From positions 39,793 to 103,792 of the forward strand of contig JAFXFN010000001.1 in assembly GCA_017520505.1 (NCBI GenBank): a stretch of 64,000 nucleotides of DNA. The letters run 5' to 3'. A program made the position numbers and the translations under genes. Of the stretch, positions 16,892 to 25,510 are shown in pieces. Every line of letters begins with the position of its first letter. Positions within the stretch are counted from its first letter, which is position 1. This DNA comes from Clostridia bacterium (GTDB taxonomy: Bacteria > Bacillota > Clostridia > Oscillospirales > CAG-272). The notes beneath the pieces are model-generated. The model saw only the letters and a program-made list of their open reading frames with translations. It did not search any database and was not told where the DNA came from.

Positions 16892-17096
16892 TTTAAAATT
16901 CCTTGCTATTATGCCTATAGTGGCGTATTATTTTCTTTTCAATATTTAGACAATACCTCACGATTTCAAGGTATAATCAACATCGTGTTTTTAATTAAAT
17001 AATTGGTGAACAAACCTCAAAAGTCAATATAAAAATTTCATAAAAATTAAGCTTTATATTCGTACATTTTGACGGAATATTTTTTGCCGTCTTCCC
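16892..17096. other. Intergenic segment upstream of ygiQ and nrdD, no gene seen
   Basis: A/T-rich. A weak minus-strand pair TTGTCT / TAATAC with 17-bp spacing could be the ygiQ promoter. No repeat or RNA motif was recognised. Confidence 0.3.
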
Positions 17097-17125
17097 TTGA
17101 CTTTTGGATTTTTGTGATATATAAT
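17097..17125 (+). promoter_or_regulatory. nrdD promoter
   Basis: TTGACT (17097-17102), 17-bp spacer, TATAAT (17120-17125), followed at once by the two NrdR boxes. Confidence 0.8.
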
Positions 17126-17138
17126 TGTAGTCACCTAC

Positions 17139-17184
17139 ACACAATATATTGTTGTGTGTAATGTGTAAAAACAATATATTGAAC
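17139..17184 (+). promoter_or_regulatory. Tandem NrdR boxes in the nrdD leader
   Basis: Two copies of the core ACAATATATTG, at 17141-17151 and 17171-17181, lie 30 bp apart centre to centre (three helical turns). That is the usual arrangement for NrdR, the ATP/dATP-sensing repressor of ribonucleotide reductase genes. They sit just downstream of the -10 box, so binding should block transcription. Confidence 0.85.
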
Positions 17185-17295
17185 AAAAATACACTTTATC
17201 CGCTTACTGTCTATATGTATGAAAAGTGCGTTTTTTCTTATTATATAACACTTTTGTGCATATTTCAAGTATTCGGTGAAAGAAAGGAAATTAAA

Positions 17296-19641
17296 ATGAT
17301 AACAATGATAAGAAAAAGGGACGGACGTGAGGTTCCGTTCAACATCGAAAAAATAGCAAATGCCATTTACAAGGCGGCAGAGGTTCTCGGCGGTCAGGAT
17401 TACTACACAGCAATGAAGCTTGCGTGCGAGGTTGCCGAAAGAATAGAGGAAGAATCAAAATCGCTCGGCATTATGCCGACGGTCGAACGCATACAGGATA
17501 TGGTCGAAACGGTGCTTATCGACAACGGACATGCAAGAACGGCAAAGGAATTTATCATTTACCGTGCAGAAAGAACAAGACTCCGTGAAATGAACACGAA
17601 GCTTATGAAAACGTATGAAAACCTCACGTTCAAATCGTCAAGTGAGGTTGACGGTATGCGTGAAAACGCAAATATCAACGCTGATACCGCTATGGGTACG
17701 ATGCTTAAATACGGCTCGGAGGGTGCAAAGCAGTTTTACGAAATGTTCGTGCTTGACCCGAAGCACTCGGCAGCTCACCGTGAGGGCGACATACATATTC
17801 ACGACCTTGACTTCTTCACCCTTACGACAACGTGCTGTCAGATAGACATCGAAAAGCTGTTCAAAAACGGATTTTCAACGGGCCATGGCTACCTCAGAGA
17901 GCCGAACGACATAGCTTCCTATGCGGCTTTGACATGTATTGCCATTCAGGCAAACCAGAATGACCAGCACGGCGGTCAGAGCATACCGAATTTTGACTAT
18001 GCAATGGCAGAGGGTGTAAAGAAAACGTACAAGAAGCTTTACACACGAAACCTCAAAAAGGCAATAGAGCTTCTCGGAAATGAAGAAGATCCGACAAGCG
18101 TTACTGCATCTGTTCTCGATGCAATAGAAAAGAATACAGGCAAGCGTCCCTCCCTCGGTGACGATCCGCTTTATTCACTTGAAGAAACAAGAATACTCAC
18201 AGAAAAGTACGGTGAGGACACAGCAAAGAGAATATCCGCATTTGCAAAGCGTGAAACGCTTCCCGAAATCGAAAAAGCAACGTATCAGGCAATGGAGGCA
18301 CTCGTTCACAACCTCAACACGATGAACTCACGTGCGGGCGCACAGGTGCCGTTCAGCTCTATAAACTACGGTACTGACACATCGGCAGAGGGTAGACTTG
18401 TCGTCAAAAACCTCCTTTTGGTAACGGATGCGGGACTCGGCAACGGTGAAACACCCATATTCCCCATTCAGATATTCAAGGTAAAAGAGGGCAAGAACTT
18501 TGAGCCGGGTGACCCCAACTATGACCTTTTCAAGCTCGCTTGCAAGGTATCGGCTAAGCGTCTTTTCCCGAACTTCTCATTCCTTGATGCACCGTTCAAC
18601 CTCCAATACTACAAAGAGGGCGACAAGAGCACGGAAATAGCATATATGGGCTGCCGTACGAGAGTTATCGCTAACTACTACGACAAGACGAGAGAAGTCG
18701 TTTCAGGCAGAGGAAACCTCAGCTTCTCCTCTATCAACCTCCCCAGAATAGCAATAAACGCTCACGGAAATATAGACACGTTCTTTGACGAGCTTGACAG
18801 AAAAATAAACCTTGTTGTTGACCAGCTTCTTGACAGATTCAAGATACAGAGTCAGAAAAGAGTATATAACTATCCTTTCCTTATGGGACAGGGTGTGTGG
18901 ATCGATTCCGAAAAGCTCGGTCCTACTGATACTGTCGGCGAGATTTTGAAGCACGGAACGCTCACTATCGGCTTCATCGGCCTTGCAGAGGCGCTCAAAG
19001 CCCTCATCGGCAAGCACCACGGAGAAAGCCGTGATGCGCAGAACCTCGGCCTTGAAATAATCGGCTTTATGAGAAAGAGAGCCGACGAGGCGACGAAGAA
19101 GTACGGTCTTAACTTCTCGCTTATAGGTACTCCTGCTGAGGGACTTTCGGGCAGATTCGTCAGAATCGACAAGGCTAAATACGGCATCATTCCCGGCGTT
19201 ACAGACAGAGAATACTACACAAACTCCTTCCACGTTCCCGTATATCACGGAATATCGGCGTTTGACAAGATAAAGCTTGAAGCACCTTACCACGCACTGA
19301 CTAACGGCGGTCACATCACATACGTTGAGCTTGACGGAAATCCGCTTGACAATCTTGATGCATTTGAAGCAGTTGTCCGCTGTATGAAGGAAAGCGGTGT
19401 CGGCTACGGTTCTATCAACCACCCTGTTGACAGAGATCCCGTTTGCGGTTATACGGGTATCATCGAAAACGAATGTCCCCAGTGCGGAAGACGTGAGGAC
19501 GACGGCGGTCCTAAATTCGAAAGAATCAGAAGAATAACGGGTTATCTCGTTGGTACGCTTGACAGATTCAACGATGCAAAGCGCAGCGAGGTAAACGACA
19601 GAGTAAAGCACGGAATTTCCGAAAAGGTAACAGAGCTTTGA
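17296..19641 (+). CDS. nrdD: Anaerobic (class III) ribonucleoside-triphosphate reductase
   Basis: 781 residues from the ATG at 17296 (SD GAAAGGAAA); the longer frame from 17149 would overlap an NrdR box and has no SD. It makes deoxynucleotides by glycyl-radical chemistry without oxygen. An ATP-cone domain (about 1-95, MIRKRDGREVPFNIEKI) senses ATP/dATP. The zinc site near the C-terminus is formed by CGYTG and CPQCGR cysteines, and the glycyl radical lies in RRITGYLVG. The activase NrdG is not in the next positions and must be encoded elsewhere. Confidence 0.96.
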   Translation: MITMIRKRDGREVPFNIEKIANAIYKAAEVLGGQDYYTAMKLACEVAERIEEESKSLGIMPTVERIQDMVETVLIDNGHARTAKEFIIYRAERTRLREMNTKLMKTYENLTFKSSSEVDGMRENANINADTAMGTMLKYGSEGAKQFYEMFVLDPKHSAAHREGDIHIHDLDFFTLTTTCCQIDIEKLFKNGFSTGHGYLREPNDIASYAALTCIAIQANQNDQHGGQSIPNFDYAMAEGVKKTYKKLYTRNLKKAIELLGNEEDPTSVTASVLDAIEKNTGKRPSLGDDPLYSLEETRILTEKYGEDTAKRISAFAKRETLPEIEKATYQAMEALVHNLNTMNSRAGAQVPFSSINYGTDTSAEGRLVVKNLLLVTDAGLGNGETPIFPIQIFKVKEGKNFEPGDPNYDLFKLACKVSAKRLFPNFSFLDAPFNLQYYKEGDKSTEIAYMGCRTRVIANYYDKTREVVSGRGNLSFSSINLPRIAINAHGNIDTFFDELDRKINLVVDQLLDRFKIQSQKRVYNYPFLMGQGVWIDSEKLGPTDTVGEILKHGTLTIGFIGLAEALKALIGKHHGESRDAQNLGLEIIGFMRKRADEATKKYGLNFSLIGTPAEGLSGRFVRIDKAKYGIIPGVTDREYYTNSFHVPVYHGISAFDKIKLEAPYHALTNGGHITYVELDGNPLDNLDAFEAVVRCMKESGVGYGSINHPVDRDPVCGYTGIIENECPQCGRREDDGGPKFERIRRITGYLVGTLDRFNDAKRSEVNDRVKHGISEKVTEL

Positions 19642-19642
19642 T

Positions 19643-20137
19643 ATGAACGTCACTCTTATCGGTATGCCGGGTGCAGGCAAAAGCACCGTCGGCGTACTGC
19701 TTGCAAAATCAATGCTTATGGATTTTGTTGACACAGATCTGCTTATACAGCGCAAATACGGTATGAGTCTTTGCGAATTTATAGAAAAATACGGCGAGGA
19801 AGAATTCAAAAGGGCTGAAAACGATGTAATTTCCTCTTTAAACTGTGAAAACACGGTCATCGCAACGGGCGGAAGCGCAGTTTACAGTGAGGGAGGAATG
19901 AAGCATCTTTGTAAAATTTCAACTATCGTATATTTAAGCGTACCCGTTGAAAGTCTCAGCGAAAGGCTTTCCAACATCAGAACACGAGGTGTTGTGATGA
20001 AAAAGGGCGAAAGCATCGAACAGCTTTTCCAAAGACGTTCTCCTCTTTACGAAAAGTATGCGGAAATAACGGTTGACTGCTCTGCTTTAAGGGCGGAGGA
20101 ATGTGTCGATGAAATAATCGGAAAACTGAACGGATAA
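19643..20137 (+). CDS. Shikimate-kinase-like P-loop kinase
   Basis: 164 residues, starting 1 bp after the nrdD stop. Walker A GMPGAGKST (residues 7-15) and DTDLLIQ (30-36) match shikimate kinase, and RRSPLYEKYA matches the adenine-binding region near the C-terminus. However the substrate-binding GGG is GGS (76-78), the family FRxxE is FKRAE (55-59), and the usual RPLL lid is replaced by TRGVV. It may be the missing AroK for the aro genes at 48-52 kb, or a related kinase with another substrate. Linkage to nrdD is not explained. Confidence 0.7.
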   Translation: MNVTLIGMPGAGKSTVGVLLAKSMLMDFVDTDLLIQRKYGMSLCEFIEKYGEEEFKRAENDVISSLNCENTVIATGGSAVYSEGGMKHLCKISTIVYLSVPVESLSERLSNIRTRGVVMKKGESIEQLFQRRSPLYEKYAEITVDCSALRAEECVDEIIGKLNG

Positions 20138-20144
20138 TAAAAAT

Positions 20145-20342
20145 GGGGCTGGCTCATTTAAGAAAAATATAGGTCACATTGCAGGAGCGACCGCAGATCG
20201 TCCGCCTCAAAATGTATAAATATTCTAAACATGGGAGTGCGTAGTTCTTCGAACTGCAATGCACCTCCCATACAGAATGAATATGCAAAAAAACATATAG
20301 GGCGACTCATTTTGAAAGTTATTTCTTTAATGAGCCTGCCCT
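20145..20342 (+). repeat. 198-bp structured 3'-element, copy A (sense to the shikimate-kinase-like gene)
   Basis: Begins 7 bp after the stop codon. The ends are complementary (GGGCTGGCTCATTTAA ... TTAATGAGCCTGCCC) and a T-run follows. Internal features shared with copy B (30705-30903, opposite strand): TTTGCAGG/ATTGCAGG, a GACC-containing hairpin, a long hairpin GGGAGTGCGTAGTTCTTC...GCACCTCCC, and GGGCGAC. This looks like a folded RNA domain ending in a terminator, or a small mobile element. Confidence 0.8.
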
Positions 20343-20370
20343 GTATTTTTTTCGAATGAAATGAATTAAA

Positions 20371-20416
20371 ATATATTTCCGCAGGAAATATGTGCGCCGC
20401 TTGCCCGCCCCCACCG
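20371..20416 (+). repeat. Bulged-stem structured repeat family, member 2 (truncated)
   Basis: The 5' hairpin ATATTTCC-GCA-GGAAATAT is followed by GTGCGCCGCTTGCCCGCCCCC, the first arm of the family, but the closing arm is missing. Confidence 0.6.
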
Positions 20417-20489
20417 GAATAAAATTAACGAAAATGGGTTTTAAAAAAATTACGGCTCAGACGGAAATTACCTCTGAGCCGCATTTAAA

Positions 20490-22337
20490 TTATTTCTTAT
20501 ACGTGATGATCGTGGAGGAATACTGTTCGGGAAGCTCTATGGTAAGGTCTGCACCGCCGACGAACGATGCGCCTGTATCAAGGCTTGTAAAGGTATAGTC
20601 ACCCGAAAGCTCCTTGAGGGTTATTTTTGATGTACTGCAAGGAGATTCTGCCCTGCGGAATGCCATAACCATTCCTTCGTCAGCATCCTTATCGTGATAC
20701 TGCCAGATGACCCAAGACGTATTATCAAGCTGATTTGAGCCGAAGTTGTGGAAGTGGCAGGTAAAGTAGTTGCGTATCTTTCTGTACTCCTTGACCGTTT
20801 CGGCAAGCCATTTTATCTCCTCGTCCGTCATCGAATGGAATATCGTAGCATAAGAGCCGATGCCCCACGTTGCCGAATACGTGCTTCTTGCCGCATAAGT
20901 GTCCATTTTTCTCTTTGTTGAACAGCCCGTTATCGGGAAAAGGCGGGAAGCGTTCGTGTTGTGTACGTTCGTAACGTCGGGATTGGGGTTGAAGATACAC
21001 TGATAGTCTGTTTTATAGAGCATCAAAGAACGTCTAAGTGTTTCAATATCTATTCTTCTTCCGCCCGATGCGCAGTTGTCGATAATGAGGTCGGGGAATT
21101 CTGCTATAAGCTTATCCCAAAGCTCATACATACCTAAAATGTGGTATATTTCCGTGATACCGCGTCTATTCTCTTCGTCTGCTTTCTTCCAGAAAATATC
21201 GGGGGTGCAGTTGAAGTCCTGTCTGTAACAGCGGATATTGAGTGTTTTTATGTGATTTCTGAGTATTTCGTAATAATAATCTCTTACTTCCTTCTTTGAA
21301 AAGTCAGCAAGCAGATACACATCATCGGCATCGATAAACCATTCCGGATGCTCCTTTGCAATGGGTGCGACCTTTGCCGCCTTTTCCGTATCAAACCACA
21401 GCATAAAGCCTGCACCGCTTTTTTCAGCCTCTGCAACAACATCAAGGAAGCCGTCGGGGTGAGCATCGAGCTTTACCTCCCAGTCGCCGACCTCGTCAGC
21501 CCAGATGCTGTCGAAGTTGCAGTCACTCTTTGCCTTTTTGCCGTTCCATGCGGCATCTATCCAGTATTCATCAAACTCAACACCGTTTTCACGGAAGCGC
21601 TTGATGCGGTTTATCATTTCATCGCTGGGAAGGCTTCCCCAGAAAAGATTTGCCAGAAGTCCGTGGCGCTGCTTTACAAGCGCCTTGGGTGTGTATTCAG
21701 CCCACATAAGGTCACGGAATTTGTTGTAGCGGTCATCATTTTCGTCATACTGCATAACGAGAATGGATGCGCCTCTGACCTTTTCGCCCGGCTTTAAATA
21801 AAATTCAGCATAGCGAAGACCTGCCTTGAAACGGATGCCCTCATCCTCACGCTGAAGTGTAGCTACCCAGCTTCCCGTCCAGCCGACAGCGATGATGTAT
21901 CCCTTGCCCTTGCAGGCAACCTCGAAAAACGGCATTATCTCATCAGAGCATCTGCCCTCGCCGTTTTCAAACGTATATGTCACATTTTTATTGTAGAAAT
22001 ATTTTGTGTGATATGAAAATTCCTCAGCGGAACGGGCATCATCATAAGAATAAGATTCACCCTCAACGAGTCCCTGTGTCCAGATTACCTTGGGAGCTTC
22101 CGAGGTATAACGGTTTCCCATAAATTCGTGAACGTATTCGGGAAGAGGAAGCACGGCGTCTATATCTTTTATTTCGGAAAGTATTCCGCTGTTTTGCTCT
22201 GATGTGTTTTCATACCATACGACCCATTCAACAGCATCGAATTTTTCGTGTTTTTTTACTTCAAGCGTTGTCTTTATTGCTCCGTTTCCGTCATACGGCT
22301 TGCCGTCATACAGAAATGAAAATTGCGGTTTTATCAT
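20490..22337 (-). CDS. GH36-family glycoside hydrolase, probable alpha-galactosidase
   Basis: 615 residues from the ATG at 22337 (SD AAAGGA); the extra upstream codons lack an SD. Residues 1-230 are a beta-rich domain, followed by a TIM-barrel. The predicted nucleophile Asp lies in CYRQDFN and the acid/base Asp in DNCASGGRRID, both typical of GH36/clan GH-D. No signal peptide is seen, so it should act in the cytoplasm on imported alpha-galactosides. No sugar transporter is adjacent. Substrate specificity cannot be fixed from sequence alone. Confidence 0.88.
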   Translation of the reverse strand: MIKPQFSFLYDGKPYDGNGAIKTTLEVKKHEKFDAVEWVVWYENTSEQNSGILSEIKDIDAVLPLPEYVHEFMGNRYTSEAPKVIWTQGLVEGESYSYDDARSAEEFSYHTKYFYNKNVTYTFENGEGRCSDEIMPFFEVACKGKGYIIAVGWTGSWVATLQREDEGIRFKAGLRYAEFYLKPGEKVRGASILVMQYDENDDRYNKFRDLMWAEYTPKALVKQRHGLLANLFWGSLPSDEMINRIKRFRENGVEFDEYWIDAAWNGKKAKSDCNFDSIWADEVGDWEVKLDAHPDGFLDVVAEAEKSGAGFMLWFDTEKAAKVAPIAKEHPEWFIDADDVYLLADFSKKEVRDYYYEILRNHIKTLNIRCYRQDFNCTPDIFWKKADEENRRGITEIYHILGMYELWDKLIAEFPDLIIDNCASGGRRIDIETLRRSLMLYKTDYQCIFNPNPDVTNVHNTNASRLFPITGCSTKRKMDTYAARSTYSATWGIGSYATIFHSMTDEEIKWLAETVKEYRKIRNYFTCHFHNFGSNQLDNTSWVIWQYHDKDADEGMVMAFRRAESPCSTSKITLKELSGDYTFTSLDTGASFVGGADLTIELPEQYSSTIITYKK

Positions 22338-22381
22338 AATGAGATTCCTTTCGTTTAACGTATTGATACATTTCGATTGAC

Positions 22382-22410
22382 AGTATATCACAACGAAAAT
22401 TGTTTGTCAA
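22382..22410 (-). promoter_or_regulatory. Promoter of the GH36 gene
   Basis: TTGACA (22410-22405), 17-bp spacer, TATACT (22387-22382) on the minus strand. Confidence 0.75.
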
Positions 22411-22477
22411 CACGAAAGGAGGATAAAAGCCGTTCAAAAAAAATTATCACGTATATATAGAAATGTAATTTTTATTA

Positions 22478-22486
22478 TGGTATAAT
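22478..22486 (+). promoter_or_regulatory. Extended -10 promoter of the PPIase lipoprotein pair
   Basis: TGGTATAAT is an extended -10 with full TATAAT; the -35 region is poor. It lies 30 bp before the GTG start. Confidence 0.5.
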
Positions 22487-22516
22487 TGCGTTTATAAACA
22501 CTTTTCGGAGGTCAAC

Positions 22517-23635
22517 GTGAAGATTTTTTTACGTCAGATTATATGTACAGCACTTTGTGCACTTATGATATTTTCACTTATTTCCTGCTCACTTTTCAAA
22601 GGAGATGCCCTTGAAATAGGCTCGGTTTCGATGAGCGAGGAGGTATATGCTTATTATATGTCCTGTTACCGTCCTTATTGGATATACACATTCGGCGAGG
22701 ATGATACGGAAGAATTCTGGTCATCGTCATCGGGCGGTGTTACCGTTGCCGAATATCTTCAGGACGTTTCCCTGACGGCTATCAAAACGAAGCTCGTTGC
22801 AGAGTATCTTTTTGAAGAAAACCGTCTTACCCTGTCAGATGCCAAAAAACAGGAAATAGACTCTATAATAAGCGGTCTTTTGCTCGGCATCGGCGGTGAG
22901 GAGGAATTCAAGAAGGACGAGCTTATGCAAAAGCTCGGTCTTACGGTTGACGATATGCGTGAAATATTCCTCAAGGATGCCAAGGCTGAAGCCGTGCAGG
23001 ACTATTTTTACGGCGAATCGGGCAAGGAGGTCGTAAACGCCTCCGACCGTGATGCTTATTATAACGAAAATTACTACCGCTACAAGCAGGTCTACATAAT
23101 GGACGTTGACTTCGTATATGACGAAAACGGCAAGATAAAGTTTGACAAAGACGGATACGCCGTAACGGAGGAGCTGACAGATGAACGCTGGGAGGAAAAA
23201 TTCACCCACGCACAGTCGCTTTTAGAGCGTGCCGAGGGCGGTGAGGACTTTGATGCACTTATCGTTGAAAACACCGAGGAGCTTTCGTATGACAAGTACC
23301 CTTACGGTCACTATTTCAACAAGCTTACAACGAACTCCGACAACTATTTTTCAGACATTTCCGACACGGTCGCCGATATGAAGACAGACGAGGTGCGCCT
23401 TATCAAGTCAAATTACGGTCTTCACCTTATAAAGAAGCTTGCCCTTGACGAAAAGGGATATGAGCATACCGAAAACAAAGACGATTTCAAGAACTTCGGA
23501 GAGCTTGTTGAAGAAGAAAAATTCAAAAAGAAGCTTATGAGTTATTTCGATAAGATCGAGGTCGATGAGGATATAATCGCAAAATACCCCATAAACGAGG
23601 TAATTTACAGCGAATCCTGGACTTATATGTTTTAA
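22517..23635 (+). CDS. Parvulin/PrsA-like peptidyl-prolyl isomerase lipoprotein 1
   Basis: 372 residues with a GTG start supported by CGGAGG. The lipoprotein signal ends at SLISC (about residue 27). An N-terminal SurA/PrsA-like helical region is followed by a parvulin-like domain (about residues 250-340, including YPYGHYFNKLTTNSD and VRLIKSNYGLHLIKKL). Such lipoproteins help secreted proteins fold outside the membrane. The region that normally opens the parvulin fold (RASHIL) is weak here, so isomerase activity is uncertain. The paralogue follows after 9 bp. Confidence 0.75.
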   Translation: MKIFLRQIICTALCALMIFSLISCSLFKGDALEIGSVSMSEEVYAYYMSCYRPYWIYTFGEDDTEEFWSSSSGGVTVAEYLQDVSLTAIKTKLVAEYLFEENRLTLSDAKKQEIDSIISGLLLGIGGEEEFKKDELMQKLGLTVDDMREIFLKDAKAEAVQDYFYGESGKEVVNASDRDAYYNENYYRYKQVYIMDVDFVYDENGKIKFDKDGYAVTEELTDERWEEKFTHAQSLLERAEGGEDFDALIVENTEELSYDKYPYGHYFNKLTTNSDNYFSDISDTVADMKTDEVRLIKSNYGLHLIKKLALDEKGYEHTENKDDFKNFGELVEEEKFKKKLMSYFDKIEVDEDIIAKYPINEVIYSESWTYMF

Positions 23636-23644
23636 GGTGAAAAG

Positions 23645-24760
23645 ATGAAAAAAATAATTTCGGTCCTTATTTTATCGGCTTTTTGCCTCTACGCTTTTTG
23701 TGCCTGCGCCGAAACAAAGGAATACGTTGTTTTTTGCGGTGAGCACGGCATAACCGAAAAGCAATACGATTATTGGGTAGCTTATTACAAAACAAAATTT
23801 TTAAACACTTTTTTGCAAAGCGGAACTGTCACCGAGGCTGACTATACGGAGGACTTCTGGGACACCGAAATATCAAATGAATCGCTGTACGCTTTGACAA
23901 AGGATCAGGCGGAATCTTATATTTCCGACATTGTTGCGTGTCTTGCGCTTTACGATGAATACAAGCTCGGAGAAATAGAGGGCGCTGAAGAGCAGATAAA
24001 GCTTTCGGTCGACAGCTTTATTGACGACGACATAAAAGCGGCAGGCTCAAGAAGCAAGCTCAATTCCCACCTTGCGCAATACAATCTCAACATAAACCAG
24101 CTTCGTGACATATACGAAATCGAGATAAAAAAGACGATGGTAGATGAATATCTGTACGGTGAAGGCGGAGTTGACAAGGTCACAAGCGAGGAAAGAGAAG
24201 AATATTACACCGCCAATTATGTACGTGTTAAGCACGTGCTTGTGAATATCAAGGACAAATACGTGCTTGATGAGGACGGACAGCGTATTATGGACCCGTC
24301 AACGGGTTATTATAAGACAGAGAAGCTTACAAGCGAGGAAATAGCCGCCAAAACCACACTTGCCGCAGATATACTGAAAAAAGCACAAAACGGCGATGAT
24401 TTTGAAAAGCTGATAGAAGAATACGGCGAGGACGAGGGAATGACGTATTATACCGACGGATATTTTCTCACGAAAAGCTCACCGTATGAAGAAAACTTTT
24501 TAAAGGCTTCCCTTGAAATGGAAGACGGCGAGATACGAAGCGTAAGCAGCAGCTACGGTATTCACATAATGAAAAAATATCCGCTTGAAAAAGACGGCTA
24601 TAAAAAGGAAATAAACGAAAACTTCTTTTCAGAGCTTGATAAAGATATAATATCACAGAAAAAAGAAAAGAAATACGGCGAAAAGGAAATAACCGTCACA
24701 GCACTTTGCACTGTCGACAACTTCAAGGCATATCCGCTTATGGATAACTCATTGCTTTGA
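23645..24760 (+). CDS. Parvulin/PrsA-like peptidyl-prolyl isomerase lipoprotein 2
   Basis: 371 residues, SD AAGGTGA. Lipoprotein signal MKKIISVLILSAFCLYAFCAC. Its domain layout matches the preceding gene: helical N-terminus, then a clearer parvulin domain starting at VRVKHVLVNI (about residue 195) and ending at IRSVSSSYGIHIMKKYPL. The two genes probably arose by duplication and form an operon. Expected role is extracytoplasmic folding. Confidence 0.8.
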   Translation: MKKIISVLILSAFCLYAFCACAETKEYVVFCGEHGITEKQYDYWVAYYKTKFLNTFLQSGTVTEADYTEDFWDTEISNESLYALTKDQAESYISDIVACLALYDEYKLGEIEGAEEQIKLSVDSFIDDDIKAAGSRSKLNSHLAQYNLNINQLRDIYEIEIKKTMVDEYLYGEGGVDKVTSEEREEYYTANYVRVKHVLVNIKDKYVLDEDGQRIMDPSTGYYKTEKLTSEEIAAKTTLAADILKKAQNGDDFEKLIEEYGEDEGMTYYTDGYFLTKSSPYEENFLKASLEMEDGEIRSVSSSYGIHIMKKYPLEKDGYKKEINENFFSELDKDIISQKKEKKYGEKEITVTALCTVDNFKAYPLMDNSLL

Positions 24761-25039
24761 TTACCGTCTTGAGCGTCCTATAATCCCAAGCCCTACAACA
24801 AGTGCAAACAAAAGCACACCGATGATGATAACCGTCCATATAACGGGTAATGAATAAGACGGGGCGGGCACATTTGCCCTTTCGATACCGTTTTGAAGTA
24901 CGATCTCGGTTTCATCGGCAAAGGGCGGTGCCATATCATTATAGCGGTTTACGGCGCTTCCGGCATAAACACCGAGGCAAAGAAGGAAAGCCGTGATAAC
25001 AGGCATTACAGCTTTATATATTTTTTTAAAACTTATCAT
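24761..25039 (-). CDS. Small hypothetical membrane protein (two transmembrane segments)
   Basis: 92 residues from the ATG at 25039 (SD GAAAGA); longer readings lack an SD. One hydrophobic segment near the N-terminus (about 10-26) and one near the C-terminus (about 66-88) flank an acidic, Pro-containing 40-residue loop; it ends in GRSRR. The gene is convergent with the lipoprotein pair. No family recognised. Confidence 0.55.
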   Translation of the reverse strand: MISFKKIYKAVMPVITAFLLCLGVYAGSAVNRYNDMAPPFADETEIVLQNGIERANVPAPSYSLPVIWTVIIIGVLLFALVVGLGIIGRSRR

Positions 25040-25096
25040 AAAATATCTTTCGGGATAAAACAAGATAAAAATATTTTGTGTAAAAAGGTTTGATTT

Positions 25097-25414
25097 ATGC
25101 AAACAAAACGATTTACAAAAAACGATTCGGGCTTTATATGCGCCAACTGTAAAAACGAGGTGTCCCCTCTTGTTTACACATCGAGAAACCATTGTCCACG
25201 CTGTCTTTGCTCACTTCACCTTGATGTAAACCCCGGTGACAGAGCATCAGAGTGCGGAGGTGTAATGCGCCCCGTATCAGCTGAGCCCGATTCAAAAAAA
25301 GGATTTATAATAACCCACAAATGCGATAAATGCGGAAAGGTAGGACGGAACAAATCAGCATCCGACGATGACACCGATCTGCTTATTGCGCTTACCGTTA
25401 ACCGTGATTTATGA
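25097..25414 (+). CDS. RNHCP domain zinc-ribbon protein
   Basis: 105 residues. The signature SRNHCPRCL follows a CANCKNEV pair, and a second pair, CDKCGK, lies near the C-terminus, making one or two zinc ribbons. The RNHCP family is small and of unknown function. It lies 58 bp from the divergent membrane protein; the upstream GTGTAAAAAGGT supplies a weak SD. Confidence 0.85.
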   Translation: MQTKRFTKNDSGFICANCKNEVSPLVYTSRNHCPRCLCSLHLDVNPGDRASECGGVMRPVSAEPDSKKGFIITHKCDKCGKVGRNKSASDDDTDLLIALTVNRDL

Positions 25415-25452
25415 TAAAAAGTCGAGAAAATAACATTTTTTCTAAAAAGTTA

Positions 25453-25481
25453 TTGACAAAATCAACTGTTAGTGGTAAAAT
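25453..25481 (+). promoter_or_regulatory. Promoter of the MinD-like gene
   Basis: TTGACA (25453-25458), 17-bp spacer, TAAAAT (25476-25481). Confidence 0.75.
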
Positions 25482-25510
25482 AAAATTACGATCATAAGAC
25501 GGAGTTTTTT

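Noticed and set aside
17149..17295. N-terminal extension of NrdD by 49 residues
   Set aside because: It would start within an NrdR box right after the promoter, lacks an SD, and precedes the normal ATP-cone start.
18703..19860. 385-codon minus-strand frame opposite nrdD and the kinase gene
   Set aside because: It is antisense to two well-supported genes, has low-complexity Val/Ser/Arg content and no recognisable domain.
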